Below are positions 31,342-43,740 of a stretch of DNA of 64,000 nucleotides, piece after piece. This stretch comes from Dipteris shenzhenensis (Eukaryota; Polypodiophyta; Polypodiopsida; Gleicheniales). Each line of letters starts with the position of its first letter. Position 1 is the first letter of the stretch. The notes under the pieces were generated by a model that was not told where the DNA came from, did not search any database, and saw nothing but the letters and a program-made list of their open reading frames with translations. The stretch lies in the NCBI GenBank assembly GCA_047967505.1, contig CM106540.1. The stretch is one strand, 5' to 3'. Both the position numbers and the translations under genes were made by a program.

Positions 31342-32309
31342 TATTGCTCTTGTCTTCCAGCTCTCCTCAGCCCCCTAGTCCTCCATTCTTCATTGGGAGT
31401 CTGCTGCCTTGCGGGTCGTCACATTTCCAGCCTGTTCGAGGCTCTTCAGCTGCTGTCCAAGATCCAGGCGTCCAGCTTCCACAACCTCTCACAGATCCCT
31501 CCAAAGGTGTAATTGCATTCCCTTCCGTACAGTCGTACATGCGTACGGAAGGTCTGGTACCTGTCCCGTACTGCATACAGTACCTACGCCGAACAACCCG
31601 TACGTGAGGAGACGTGCATCGCCGTACCTACGCGTGGAACGTACTTGCATCGTTGTACGTTGTACCGTACACTGTGTCGTACTTGATCCGTACATCGCGC
31701 ATATTCCGCACATGTACTTTCGTACGTCGTACCGTACATAGCGTCGTACATGATCCGTACATTGGGCATGTTCCGTACGTGATCAGCTGTACTTACGTAC
31801 AGCCACTGTACTTTCGTACCTTCAGTGGTACACCTGCAGATCAGCCGTCAACTTCTTGTGAAATTTGGGGCTTTTGCAGGATATTGGCAAATTTGGGGCT
31901 TTTCAGTTCTTTTCACCTCCATTGGTTGCAATTTCTTGCAAAAATATTGGAGTTTTGGGATTTGGTTTGCAAATTCTTGCTTAGATTGCAGTACATTGGG
32001 TTAGATTGCAGGACATTAAGTTACATTTGCAGGACATTGAGTCAGATTTGCATACATTGGGTCACATTTGCAAAAATTTCAGCAAAATTTGGGGCTTTTC
32101 TGCATTTGCCCTCTTTTTGGCCTATTTGCCCTCAATAAATTTGGGGCTTTTGCTAAATTTGCTGTTTTTGCAGTGAACATTGCCTGTCACAGTCACATTT
32201 GGGTCAGATCTGCATTTGCCCTTTGATTTCGGTCAGAAATTTGCAGATATTTGCTGTCATTTTTGGGACAGCCAGCCTTTTGCAGTGATATTCTTGAGGC
32301 TTTTCGGTT
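31342..32309 (+). promoter_or_regulatory. Copia-4 leader: GTAC array and GGGGCTTT words
   Basis: Between about 31520 and 31820 GTAC occurs more than 20 times (CCGTACA, TCGTAC, ACGTAC). From about 31858 to 32155 the word AAATTTGGGGCTTTTGC recurs four times in close variants. The two-zone order is the same as in Copia-2. Confidence 0.65.
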
Positions 32310-35219
32310 TTCAGCATTGAAGTCAACTTGATTTCAATTTCAGCAATTGCTACTTCAGGTTTCAGAGTAATTTTTGATGGCTACAGATGCCTAGTATATG
32401 ATCTTCGTGATGACAATGCCATGGTTCTCACTGGCACTTTGCAAAAAGGGCTTTATCACCTTGATCATCATCCAGCTGTACTTTCTCTTGAAGCATTGGC
32501 TATTTCAGATTCACAGCTTGCTGAAACTCATCTTTGGCATGAGAGAATGGGCCATCTCAATTATAGAGCTCTTGCAAAGCTTTATTCACAGCAGATGGCA
32601 AATGATGTAAAACTCTCACAAAGGAAATTGCAGCTAGTACACAGTGATGTCTGTGGCCCAATGAGGACAAATGCCATTGGGGGGTATAAGTATTTCATGA
32701 CTCGCATCGATGATTTCACAAGATATTGCTGGGTATATCCTTTGAAGGCCAAATCTGAATTTTTCTTATGCTTTTAGAGATGGCTGAATATGGCTGAGAA
32801 TGAATCAGATTGCAAGCTTGTGACCCTCAACACAGATAGGGGGGGTGAGTATATGTCAAAGGAATTTGATGTATTTCTGTCCTCACGGGGCATTATTCAC
32901 TCATGCACTACTCCTTACACTCCTCAGCAGAATCCTGTTTTTGAAAGGAAAAACAGGTCCACAATGGAGATGGCTAAATGCATGCTTAAGGCCAAGTCTT
33001 TGCCCAATAAATTTTGGCTTGATGGAGTGATGTGTGCCAACTATGTGTTGAATAGATCACCTACACGGGCATTGAAGACTATTACACCTTATGAAGCATG
33101 GAAAGGCAGGAAGCCTTCACTTCCACACATGAAAGTTTTTGGGTCTCTTGCATATGTTCATGTAGCATCTCAGCTGAGACATAAGCTTGATGACAAGGCA
33201 ATCAAATGCATATTCATTGGTTACAGCCAGGAGAGCAGAGGGTGTTATATCAACCAAATATTGGGAAGATTAATGTCAGTAGAGATGTGATCTTTGCTGA
33301 ACATTCAGCTTCTCCTCTTGTGGACTGCAAAGGAAAGCCAGATGTTGACATGTTTGATGCCTTTGAATCTTGGTTACCTCTGCCATCATCAAAAGAGGAT
33401 TTTGACTAGCAACATGAGCCTCCTGCAGGTCCTCCTCTAAGCAATAATCAGCCACCACCTCATGCTGATTTGCAGGTTTCTCTTCCAGCACAAAATGATC
33501 CCACTACTCATGATGCAGTCATTGAAGAAAGACCTGTCAATAGACAGCAAAGGCAAGTTCCCAGATGGCTTCTTGATACATTGAGGGACATCAAACAAGA
33601 TCAGCCTTTTGCTGCCCGGACAAGATCAGGGAATAGATAGCATGGTCACTTTCTTGAGTTTGCACTCCTTGCTACAGCTTCCAATGATGAGCCTTTGTGC
33701 CATAAAGATGCTTTTGACTGCAAAGAGTGGATGGATGCAATGAAAGCTGAGTTACAATCTATTGCCAAAAATGACACATGGGAATTAGTAGATCTCCCAC
33801 TTGGCAAGCATGTCATTGGAATGCGGTGGGTCTACAAATTAAAAAGGAAATCTGATGGCACCATAGATCGTTACAAAGCCCGTCTTGTTGCAAAAGGGTA
33901 TGCCCAACAACGAGGCATTGACTTTGAGGAGACATTTGCTCCCACATCCAGGATTACTACCATTCGATGTGTCATTGCCATTGCAGTCCATCATCATTGG
34001 CAAGTGCACCAACTTGACATCAAGACCGCTTTTCTTCATGGGGATCTGCAGGAAGAAGTCTATGTCACACAACCTCCTGGCTTTGAGGTTGTCAATTCTG
34101 AAAATAAGGTATGCCGGCTTAGAAAAGCCCTTTATGGTTTGAAGCAGGCACCCAGGGCATGGTATGCCAAAATTCATGCACACTTACTATCCCTCGGTTT
34201 TCAGAATAGTCCCACAGAACCCATTCTTTATGTCCGTGGGAGTGGATCTGATTTTTTAGTGCTGATTTTATATGTGGATGATATGCTTATCACGGGCCCA
34301 GATACTCAGCAAATTGCAGCTTTCAAGGCTGATTTGCAGCAGATTTTTGACATGTCAGACATGGGACGGCTCCATTATTATTTGGGCATTCAGTTTGCTC
34401 ATGTTGAGGGGGGTATCATGATGTCTCAGTCCAAGTATATTGGACAGCTCCTTGATCGTTTTCAGTTTGAGGATTGCAAGGCAATCTCGACTCCAGTGGA
34501 CCCTGGTTTCAAATTCTCAGCTCATGATGGGAGCCCACCATGTGATATCACTCTTTATCAGCAGGCTGTTGGATGCCTTATTTATTTATGTCACACCAGA
34601 CCTGACTTGCAGTATGCAGTATCTCAGCTCAGCAGATTCATGCACATGCCCAGTTCACAGCATTGGCAGGCAGTGAAGAGTCTTCAGATATCTCAGAGGC
34701 ACTCAGGATTTAGCCCTCTTCTATGGTGATCAGGGTTCACTTACCATGCATGCTTACACGGATAGTGACTGGGCAGGATGTTCCGACACCAGAGTGTCAC
34801 ATACTGGCAATTGTTTTTTGCTTGGCAACTCATGTATTTCTTGGCTCAGCAAGAAGCAACCGACAGTTGCCACATCTAGCTGTGAGGCTGAGTACAGAGC
34901 AGGTTTCACCGCTACAGTAGAGTGTATTTGGCTTCGACAGTTACTTACAGATCTTGGTATTTGCCAAACATCCTCCACTATTGTCTACACTGACAGCCAG
35001 AGTGCTTTGGCCATTGCGCGTAACCCAGTGTTTCATGCGCGTACCAAGCATATTGAAGTTCACTATTATTATGTTCGGGAGCGGTTGTCAGCAGGAGACA
35101 TAGAGTTGTCCTATCTTCCCACAGAGGACAACATCGCAGATATGTTTACAAAGGCACTTCCTCGTCCCAAGTTCGAAGTCTTCCGACAGGCTTTACACTT
35201 GGTTCCCTTTGTCACATGA
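32310..35219 (+). pseudogene. Copia-4 pol remnant
   Basis: Text starts at the protease-integrase junction (LISISAIATSGFRVIFDGYR). The integrase zinc-binding region has lost its second half: WHERMGHLNYRAL is followed, after QMANDV, by KLSQRKLQLVHSDVCGPM, so the CxxC is gone. The catalytic stretch LNTDRGGEYMSKEF remains. Frame breaks occur at 32778, 33290, 33409 and 33640. RT (33695-34729) keeps LDIKTAFLHGD and LYVDDMLITG. A frameshift near 34680 precedes RNase H (34746-35219), which ends TKHIEVHYYYVRE..LVPFVT. Confidence 0.9.
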
Positions 35220-35347
35220 TTTGACATTCCTTGTACATTCATAGGTGGCTATATCCTTTTGGATGAACGTGTGCCACCATGACCAGAAACTACCAGGTAT
35301 TCTGAGACGTTTCCAGAGTACTTCAGCCCATCCCATGGAGGGGGGTT

Positions 35348-35612
35348 TGTAGGCCATCTTTTGGTGGTTCTAGTGATGCCCTATAGGCCATGGTATGTGC
35401 CTTGTAGGCATAAGTGTAGGCACTTATAGTGTTAATGCCTTTTAGGCCAATAGGACAGTTAGTCCTATGTGACACCTAGGACACTTAGTCCTAGGTCTAG
35501 GTACAAGTACTTTGTACTTGTGTATTTTCTTTTTATCTAAACTTTGACGTGACTACTGATCTATCGACTCGTTACGTACCTGCACTCTCTCTTTGTTTGT
35601 TTCGCACCTTCG
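35348..35612 (+). repeat. Copia-4 3' LTR
   Basis: Direct repeat of 31086-31325 with both tandem hairpins kept and a terminal A-to-G change. Confidence 0.93.
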
Positions 35613-35744
35613 TTTTAGCAGCTCGAAAATGGAGGTAGACTTGATGGAAGCATTGCAAGGTGCCAGTGTGTAATCCGTATCGTGGAAGTTTTAAGTGCCA
35701 TAGACGATAAGGGAGAAGATTTCATCCTACAAGAGAAAGATGAA

Positions 35745-36295
35745 TGTGCTCGCGGACTTGGCTGCTCCCACTGTCTTCCATCGCCTCTCCACCGCTAGCC
35801 TCCTCTCCGCCTCGCCTCCTCTCCATCCCTAGCCTGCTCCCTGTCTTCCGCCTCGCCTTGACCCTCCGCCCCACCTCGGCCATCGCCCGTCTCCTCTCCG
35901 CCTCTCCTTCTGACGCCCTTCCGCCTCCTGGCCTCTTTCCATGCCTTGCCTCCCCTTCCGCCTCCCCCTCCACCTTCCTGCCAGCTCGCCCTCCCACCCC
36001 CATCCGCCTCATCCTCCCACCATCCACCTCGTTCTCCTTCCCTGCCTTCTTTTACCGCCCTCCCGCCCCTTCACACCTTCGCCCCAGCCTTCCTTTTCGC
36101 CTCCTCCTACCTCCTCTCCGTTCCCCCCGTGCTTCCTTCCCCCTCCGCCTCCCTTTTGCCCTCTTCCTGACCCCCCCCCTCGCTGCTTCTCCGTCTTGCC
36201 CACTTCCTTTCAGCTCCCTTCTTCGCCTCCACCCTCCTGCATTGTCCCTTCCATTCCCCCTCGCTCCTTTTCCTTCCATTCTTCACCAGTAGTAG
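35745..36295 (+). other. Pyrimidine-rich segment, probable 5' UTR of the LINE
   Basis: About 550 bp are almost only C and T with sparse purines. Long open frames run through it on both strands, but their Pro/Ser/Leu or Gly/Arg-rich translations reflect composition. It directly precedes LINE ORF1 at 36363, and similar CT-rich text recurs inside the LINE at 37490-37660 and 37860-38020. Confidence 0.5.
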
Positions 36296-36362
36296 GAGCT
36301 TTTGTGGTTGTCAGAAGGAAGAGGATCTTGGTGGTGACCTTTGGTCTGGCCAGAGGGGCTCT

Positions 36363-37210
36363 ATGGCAGCACTTTCAAATCCCACAGCCGTTAAGGTCCT
36401 TCTTTCTCCAGCCGACAAACAACAAGTTTAGCAAGTAGTTCAGTCCCTTCAGGACAAGGCGCTTGCGGGTAGAATTGTGGGCCTCACACCCACAAGGCGA
36501 TAGGTGCGAGAGTGGATCCAGGCGAGCTTGGCACTAGAGGGCGACCACATTTAGGTGGTCACCATCTATGGAAGAGGCGTCTTCCTCATCCAGCTGAGCT
36601 ACCCCAATATAGCCTTGACACTTGTGGAGCAGAGCCCCATCCTCCTTGGCCCGCATTTGGTGTACCTCTCTCCTTGGTACCATGGCTTTACAGTGAAGGA
36701 CATGGACATGACACACCATGTTCCCCACTTCTCGGTTACACTTCGCTTCCCAGGGCTCCCAAAGGAGTACAGAGCCATTCTCCGCTCCATTGGTCGAGCA
36801 TTTGGCACCGTGTTCGAGTCTCTGCCAATTTCGGCCGCAGCAGTGGTAGCAGATGACGGGGTCCCCAGGATCAAACTGGTGGTTGAGAGTCCAGAGTCCC
36901 TCCCAGAGTTGGTTCTTCTAGAGACCCTCAAAGGGGGTATGCTTTGCCAGTGAGTGGAGATTTTTGGGTTACCAGGCCAGTGTCCCCGTTGCAGACTAAT
37001 GGGCCACTTAGCCAGAGATTGCTCTCGTGGCCATGGTTGAGTGCCCCCCCCCCCGCAGAGCAGGCAGAGTCAGCAGGCCTGAGCCCAGTACCCTCTCAGG
37101 CAGGAGAAGCAGGAGTCTTAGACCCCCCTGGGTTACCCCTTCTGAAGGGGACTGGACCCAGGTTAAAAAGAAAAAGAAACTAAGCAAACAGGCCCGTAAG
37201 TGTCGCGGGT
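36363..37210 (+). pseudogene. LINE ORF1 (nucleic-acid-binding protein) remnant
   Basis: Reading starts at ATG 36363 (MAALSNPTAVKVLLSPADK) and soon meets a stop. A 132-codon block (36555-36953) follows. After a frameshift comes GQCPRCRLMGHLARDCS (36975-37025), a CCHC zinc knuckle of form C-x2-C-x4-H-x4-C. LINE ORF1 proteins with such knuckles bind the element RNA. At least three stops or frameshifts disable it. Confidence 0.75.
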
Positions 37211-37383
37211 AGAGGGCCAAATGCAGAGAGAGGGATAGGGTTGACCGAGAGGCCTCGGAGGAGGAAGAGCAGGAGCCACCTCCCGGAGCGGAAGGGGCCA
37301 CCGCCCATCCAGATGATCCTCCGGTTTTGGAGGTTCAGCCTCCGCACTCACCCTTGCATCAGCAGCGAGCCCCTAGAGCTGCA

Positions 37384-38104
37384 GATGCAACGATGGCAGA
37401 AGCCGCGGACGCTAGCCTGACAGCGACTTCGGAGGAGCGAATCCAGAGCCTCGGCAAGCATGATCAGTAGGAGGGACCTGCGGTCGTCCTTATTCCTCCT
37501 CCTCGCCCTCCCCCTCCCCCTCCCCTCCAGATCCCTTCCTCTCTTTCTTTCCACTTCCCCCTCCCTCTCAGGGTTTCCCCTCCCCCCCAGCCCCTCTTGC
37601 TATGATCACTCTCACCACCCGCTCCCCGCTCCCCTACCTTCCCGTTGCCTCCCTCTCCACCTCCGCATGAGGTCCTTCCGCCTCGACATCCTTTTGATTC
37701 AAGAGCATATGTTTTCAACATCACACATCAGACGACGACACCTGGAGCTCCAGATGCAGTGATGGCAGAAGCCGCGGACGCTAGCCCGACAGCGACTTCG
37801 GAGGAGCGGATTCAGAGCCCCGGCGAGCATGATCAGTAGGAGGGGCCTGCGGTCGTCCTTATCCCTCCTCCTCCCCCTCCCCCTCTAGATCCCCCTCCCC
37901 CTCTTTCTTTCCACTCCCCCCCCCTCCTCTTGAGGGTTCCCCTCGAGCCCCGAGCCCCTCCTGCTATAATCACTCTGACCACCCGCCCCCCGCTCCCCTA
38001 CCTCCCCGCTGCCTCCCTCTCCACCTCTGCAACATGTTCTTTCGCCTCGACATCCTTTTGATTCAAGAGCACATGTTTTCAACATCACACATCAGATGAC
38101 GACA
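37384..38104. repeat. Tandem duplication of about 369 bp inside the LINE
   Basis: GATGGCAGAAGCCGCGGACG at about 37392 recurs at about 37761. The units continue through matching CT-rich text to GTTTTCAACATCACACATCA at 37711 and 38075. Copies differ by substitutions and small indels in the CT-rich part. Confidence 0.9.
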
Positions 38105-38165
38105 CCACCTCCTCCCAAGGAGAGGTCCAGTGGAGTGGTCCCCCGCAGTAGGACGGAGCGGAGGG

Positions 38166-41100
38166 GTTTGCATCTCAGTCTCACAGAGTTTGGCTCTTGA
38201 GGTCTATGATTAGGGCGAGCTCATCCCAGGACGGGTAGTTTGGATGGGAGTTTGGACGGGAGAGTCCAAGATTGGGATCTTGAACGTGTATTCCCCAGCG
38301 TGCAGACAGCATTGTCTGGCCTTTTGGAGGAGGCTGACAGAGTGTCTTTGGGATGTAGACTCTTGGATTGTTAGAGGGAACTTCAACAACTTGGAGTTTG
38401 GGGAAGATAAGCAGGACGGTGCCTCCTTCTCTGAGATGCCAGCAGCAGAGTGTAGCATCTAGGAGTAGTTCATTTTCATGAGTAGTGGCAGAGACTCGTG
38501 GAGAGAGCCAGATTTTAGCAGGACACCTGGTAGTTGCCTGTTCTCCTTCGGACAGAGGAGACATGATGGACTGCTTGAGAGACTAGACCGTTTCTATGTT
38601 GGGGACTGGGAACTACATAGAAGCGGCTCTACTGGGATTCTGGCAGGTACCACGATGTCAGACCACTCTCCAGTAGTACTTCACTTAGATTAGTCCCGTC
38701 GAGGTCTTTCCTTGAAGGGGGTCCGCATTCCAGAGGACCCTTTGCAGGACGAGGAGGTTCAACAGGTCATGGCAAGGATTTGGGAGTAGTCAGAGACGAC
38801 ACCGTGCGAGGGTTGAGCTGCGTGGGTGACCAATGCGATTCAGAGGAGCAGTGAGAAGTTGCAGGCTCACACCATTAGGCGGAGGACACTTCAAGAGCGG
38901 GAGCGAGCTTTGAGGAGAGACCTTGCCTCCATAGCGTGGCTCAGGGAGCAGGACCCAGGTTTTCAGTGGCTTAGTGACATGTTTGAGAGCGCTCGCCTTG
39001 ATGCACGGAGATTCGACGGGCTGAGTTCTCCTATCATTCGTCTCGGGCCTGGTGGGTGCAGCAGGGGGAGAGGATGATGAAGCAGTTTTTTCAGACCACT
39101 GGGTCCCGATCGGCAAGCACACAGCTGCAATGTCTCTGCGATTCGCAAGGCATCATGCACACTGATCCGCATGAGATTTTATACCTGACCACAAGTTTTT
39201 ACAGTCAGTTCTTTCAGATGGAGAGGATGACCCGAGCTGGTCTTGTGGTAGTTTGGGATCACGTTCCAATAGTAGTCTCGCAGGATTTATGCAGCAGACT
39301 GGAGGAGCCTTTCACAGATGAGGAGCTCTGGGAAGGCCTCAAGGCCCTGCGGACCCAGAAGTCTCTGAGCAAGGGTGGCTTGACTCCGGCCTTCTTCCGA
39401 AACTTCAGGGAGATTCTCTCTCTCTCTTTCCGATTAGCTTGCCAGGAGATATTTGACACAAGTTCCCTCCCTCAGTCCTTGAGCAGGGGGTGGATTTGTT
39501 TGTTCCCGAAAGGGGGAGATAGGTGAAACATTCGATAGTGGAGACCGATCACTCTGTTGGATATTGCATACAAGATCCTCGCCAAGGTCTTAAGCTTGTG
39601 GTTACGGTCCCATCTTACCGACATCATCCACGACACAAACCGGGTTGGTCCAGGAAGGCAGCATCCTGGACAACATCTTCACGTTCTGGGAGGCAGTGGA
39701 TTGGTCCAAGGAGGAGTCACAGCCGCTGGCCTTCCTTCTCTTGGATTTTGAGAACGCCTACGACAGGATGGAGTGATCCTTCGTGGAGGGTACTATGCGG
39801 AGATTGGGTTTCTCAGATAGATGGGTCAGAGGAGTTTTTGCGCTTGATACGGAGTGCTCTAGTGAGATGCTTATCGGAAAACATACGGGCGAGGCCTTTT
39901 CTCTCTCTCGCTCGGTCCGCCAGGGCTGCCCATTCGCTCCCTTCCTCTTCTTGTTTGTGGCGGAGCCTTTGGGCTATTACTTGAGATCATAGGTGGCGGG
40001 CCTCACAAGGTTGAGGCTCCCAATCAGACATGAGGAGGAGCTGCTTGCACCATAGTGTGGTTAGAGAGAGTCAGGGGCGCCATGGCTATCTACTGCGAGG
40101 CCTCGGGTGCACGGATCAACTGGACAAAATCCATAGGTTTCTTCATAGGCTTTGAGGAGACATAGGAGATTCGTGAGTAGGGGAGTGACTTTGGCTTCAG
40201 ATGGATACCGCGGGGCCAGTCAGCGAGATACCGCGGATGCTAGGTTGGTATTGACATTACAGCAGAGCAGCAGATCGCCCCGGTCCTTGAGAGTGTTTGG
40301 CGCAAGCTTCTATACTGGAGCTCGGCCAAACTCCCTCTAGCAGGTCGCGCCTTAGTGGCAAACTAGGTCCTTCTTGCCACGGCCTGTTATATCGCCTCCT
40401 GCTGGTGCCTTCACAGAGGATGCATTGGGCAGCTCCGACAGTTGGTTCGGAACTTCCTTTGGGCAGGTTTGGACGGCACAAGGAACACTAGAGCCCGGGT
40501 AGCTTGGCAGACACGGTGATCGTGCCGTAGGCCTTGGGAGGCTTGGGTATCATTGATCCAGAGATGCAGAGTAGAGCCCTCTTGGGCAAGCTGGTCGTTC
40601 GCGGCCTCACCTTACGGGGAAGGGTTCCGTCTTGATGAGGACCCTCCACAGGGTCTGGCAGATACTGGCAGGGGGTCTCATTCGTGCTTCACCCAGATGC
40701 AGCGAGGAGTTTGAGCGTCAGCCCCTTATGTGGCACCCAGAGATCAGAGATCAGGAGGGGCGTATGCTTAGACAAGGTACTCACATTGGTTGGGTACAGT
40801 GGGACAGTGGTCCGGCCAGGTCTTTTGGCCGATGGAGCAGATTACCTATGGATGCAGAGGTGAGGCTCGATGCCCTAGCGCATGTGCGAGGGGTAGGGCA
40901 GTGGATGAGCGAGATTGACTTAGCCATTCCTGAATCTTGGTGGGAGAGACTTCGCGCATGGAGAGACAGCGAATGGTTGGGGCAGTTCTCTCGTACTGGT
41001 GTCCCCTTGAGGATGTTGATGCAGCGAGGCAGCACACACCCCAGCTTCTTTTGTGTAGGATGTGGAGGCCTGAGAGAGACCCTGAGATGGATGGGAGTCT

Positions 41101-42025
41101 TGATGGGATTCATTGGTGGTGGGATGTTTGGGGAAGGAGTGGCACATTGACCCTCCCAGTATCTCAGATCAGGATGCCCCTAGATGGCGCCTTTGGCTGT
41201 GGGAGGGTAGGCCCTTGAGGGAGGTCTAGTGGGATCTGGGAGAGTGGTTGTGGCCTTCCAGGGGTAGCCTAGCCGAGCAGATGGAGGAGCTTTTCCTACA
41301 CCACACGGATTAGCAGGAGGCTTTAGATGGGCACGTCGAGGTGGACCCCCTCGAGGGAGAGGCATTGGGTGACCCAGAGAGTGCCTTGGGATGTTCGCTC
41401 CAGGTTTTGGATGCGGTTATGGTCTAGTTTTTGGCCGAGAAAGATATCCTACTTCTTCTAGCTGGCCGCCCACGGAGGCTTGCCCATCAGACCGTGGTTG
41501 GAGCAGATGCGAGTGAAGGGGCAGTGCCATTGTTGCTCCGATGGGCTCCTAGAGACTATCCCGCACTACCTGTGGAGCTGCTGTAGCGCAGTGAGGATTT
41601 GGATGGGAGCTCTCAGGATCATGACACGTATGCAGAGGCTTCAGAGAGACTACACCTGGGGGATGGTGGCTTGGTTGACAGAGGGAGGACATGCATTTTA
41701 GATTGATGAGATTTCCACAGCCTACCGGATACAGGGTCAGAACATCCAGAGGATAGCACTCCATGAGGCAGTCCCTCTTGACAGCCTAGCTCCTCCTCCT
41801 AGGGAGGATAGCGTTTGGGAGGTGGTAGCCAGCATCACGGCATGGAACATTTGGGTGGCTCGTTGCAGTCTTGTGATGGGTGAGCACTCAGTTCCACCCT
41901 CGTCTATCCTAGTTGCCATCTGGCAGGATATCATTTACACACTACGATCCACCTGGGAGTGTGGAACTCCATGCTCCAAGGCGACTATCGAGAGGCGTGC
42001 TTGTTTTTGCAAGGCTTGGCTTGTA
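38166..42025 (+). pseudogene. LINE ORF2 remnant: endonuclease, reverse transcriptase, C-terminal zinc region
   Basis: The endonuclease (about 38220-38700) shows ILNVYSP, RGNFNNLEFG, LDRFYVGDWE and SDHSPVVLHL, the order of APE-type LINE nucleases. RT (about 38830-40000) shows WRPITLLDIAYKILAKVL, LLLDFENAYDRMEW and SVRQGCPFAPFLF. The FADD-type motif expected near 40050 is not readable. The C-terminal part (40632-42025) has a Cys/His-rich stretch GQCHCCSDGLLETIPHYLWS near 41515-41575. Frequent stops and frameshifts show long decay. This LINE differs from the short fragments at 551, 43333 and 57028. Confidence 0.85.
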
Positions 42026-42029
42026 GAGG

Positions 42030-43126
42030 TTTTTTACATTTTAAATTATTTTGTAGGAGTGATTCCTGTTGTAAAATTTTTTAATTCCTTTCGAAGCATT
42101 CATGAAAAAGAGTCTCCTATTCTCCTTCAAACCTATGATTTTACGACGCTTTACACAAAGATTGGTCTGGAAGACCTGAAGTTTAGAATAAAAAAGCTAG
42201 TGGCTTAAGTTTTCAATATGAGATTTGACAAAGATAGATGCAAAGTGCTAAAAGTTGAGAAAACAGCCTTATGCTTTGACTTCTTGTGGCTAAAAAATAA
42301 AGATCATGACATAGGTTCTAAAAAGAAAAGATACACAAAGGTAGTAAGTGTGGAAGATGTTTGCTCTTGGATAGATTTTCTTTTAGATAATCTTTACATC
42401 ACAATAGGTGATTCTTTGTTTCAACAAATTATAGGAATCCCCATGGGCACTAATTGTGCCGTCTTTTTAGCAAACTTTGATCTTTTCACTTATGAATTTG
42501 AGTTTATGCAACGTCTTATTTCTATCAATTCCTGCCTTATCATTTTACATAAGCTGAGCCAAGTTAGGCGTTTTATAGATGATTTATTTGTACTAGATGT
42601 TCCTAACTTTCAAGACTTTATGTACAAAGATGCTAGTGCTTTTAGAGAAGGAATCTATCCTCGTGACTCTTGTGAACTGAACTGCACTTCAATAGGGGAT
42701 TCTTGTGTTTTCTTAGATCTTAGAATTTCTCAATCTACCATAGGATTAGAGGTTGATATATACGATAAACGTGAACAACTTGAATATAGTGGTTTACACA
42801 TTATAAAAATGCCTCACATTGACTCAAACATTTCTGATTTGGCAACATATGGAGTCATTTCTTCCCAATTCCATAGATTTTCCCGCCTTTGTACAACTAA
42901 GGAGTCTTTTATCACTCAATCAAGTAATTTGATCACTTTAGTATTACACAAGAGGTATAATTCAAGGAAAATAATGAAAAAAGTACACCCAATCTTAGAT
43001 ATGAAGTCTTTTATCTATGGTGTATTGGCCTTAGGTATGTTTAGAATGATTGAACATAAGCTGACAACAAAAAGCGAGGAGTTGAATAGCCCATTTTTTT
43101 TAAGTTTCAAAAGAGAGTTTGTTTGA
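42030..43126 (+). pseudogene. Penelope-like reverse transcriptase, 5'-truncated
   Basis: The frame starts abutting the LINE end near 42030, has one stop at 42206-42208, and then runs 302 codons. Visible RT parts are QTYDFTTLYTKI (first catalytic Asp), IGIPMGTNCAVFLANF, RRFIDDLFVL (catalytic Asp pair), CVFLDLRIS, then IYDKR, MPHIDSN and a YGVISSQFHRFSRL stretch. From memory of the family this is the Penelope-like RT. No GIY-YIG endonuclease follows within 600 bp downstream, so any endonuclease would have been on the missing N-terminal side, as in the permuted Naiad/Chlamys-type clade. Assignment to a clade is inference. Confidence 0.7.
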
Positions 43127-43224
43127 GTATGCTTGTGCTTTCTAAGTTAGAAATGTATTTTTGACTCTTTGTAGGAAACAATACATAAGTGTAAAGGACC
43201 ATATAGCTTTTTATGTTTTAAATA

Positions 43225-43740
43225 AGAGTGAGAAGAAGAAGAAGAAGAAGAATATATTATCGTCCTCTGAAGACCAAAAATTGGCCTATGGGACCTGAAA
43301 CAATACAAAACCTTACATACATAAAGACTCCCTCAAAGGGGAGGGTAATAAGAGAAACTACCTTTATGTCTAGGTGAGTTTCTGTGCTTGAAAAGCTTAG
43401 ATACAAATGTTCCTAAAGCTGAGGGTGACGCCTTATGTAGCAAATCAGCCAGTCTGTTATGTCCCTCAAGAAGAGAGCTGAACTTTTTCCTAATGTGTGC
43501 ATAGTAAGGGCATATCATTACCATGTGTTCTTCTCTTTCTGGCATACCCTGGTCACATAATTGGCATATTCTGCTCTCTCTTGGCATGTCTTTCCATCCT
43601 CCTATTTCAATTTGCAGCTGGTGTGATTGGGTGCGAAGTGAAGCCAAAGCCCTCCGCTTATGCATTGCCATAGGTGTGCAAATGTACTTCTGCGTGGCTG
43701 ACTCCTCTGCCGTATTAGTGAGAGTGAGAGAGCGATATTC
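43225..43740 (-). mobile_element. LINE 3' fragment with (TTC)n tail
   Basis: The minus strand encodes about 130 codons with LRTQSHQLQIEIGGW and the zinc-binding motif CQLCDQGMPEREEHMVMIC (C-x2-C-x9-H-x4-C), relatives of the fragments at 551 and 57028. After the stop at 43333 the 3' UTR ends ...GGACGATAATATA and a TTC run. It is inserted in the sequence downstream of the Penelope-like RT. Confidence 0.75.

Larger units (their letters stand above)
31086..35612 (+). mobile_element. Copia-4, gag-deleted copia element (LTR family 2)
   Basis: LTRs lie at 31086-31325 and 35348-35612, with target duplication TTTTA at 31081-31085 and 35613-35617. The primer-binding site TGGTATCAGAGCAGG is at 31327-31341 and the purine tract GGAGGGGGG at 35338-35345. 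The leader is followed directly by the protease-integrase junction near 32310, so gag and the protease active site are missing. With pol also broken it is non-autonomous and dead. The last LTR base is G instead of A. Confidence 0.95.

Noticed and set aside
35744-36292. 182-codon open frame
   Set aside because: Almost pure C/T sequence gives open frames on both strands; the Pro/Ser/Leu translation has no protein-like pattern.
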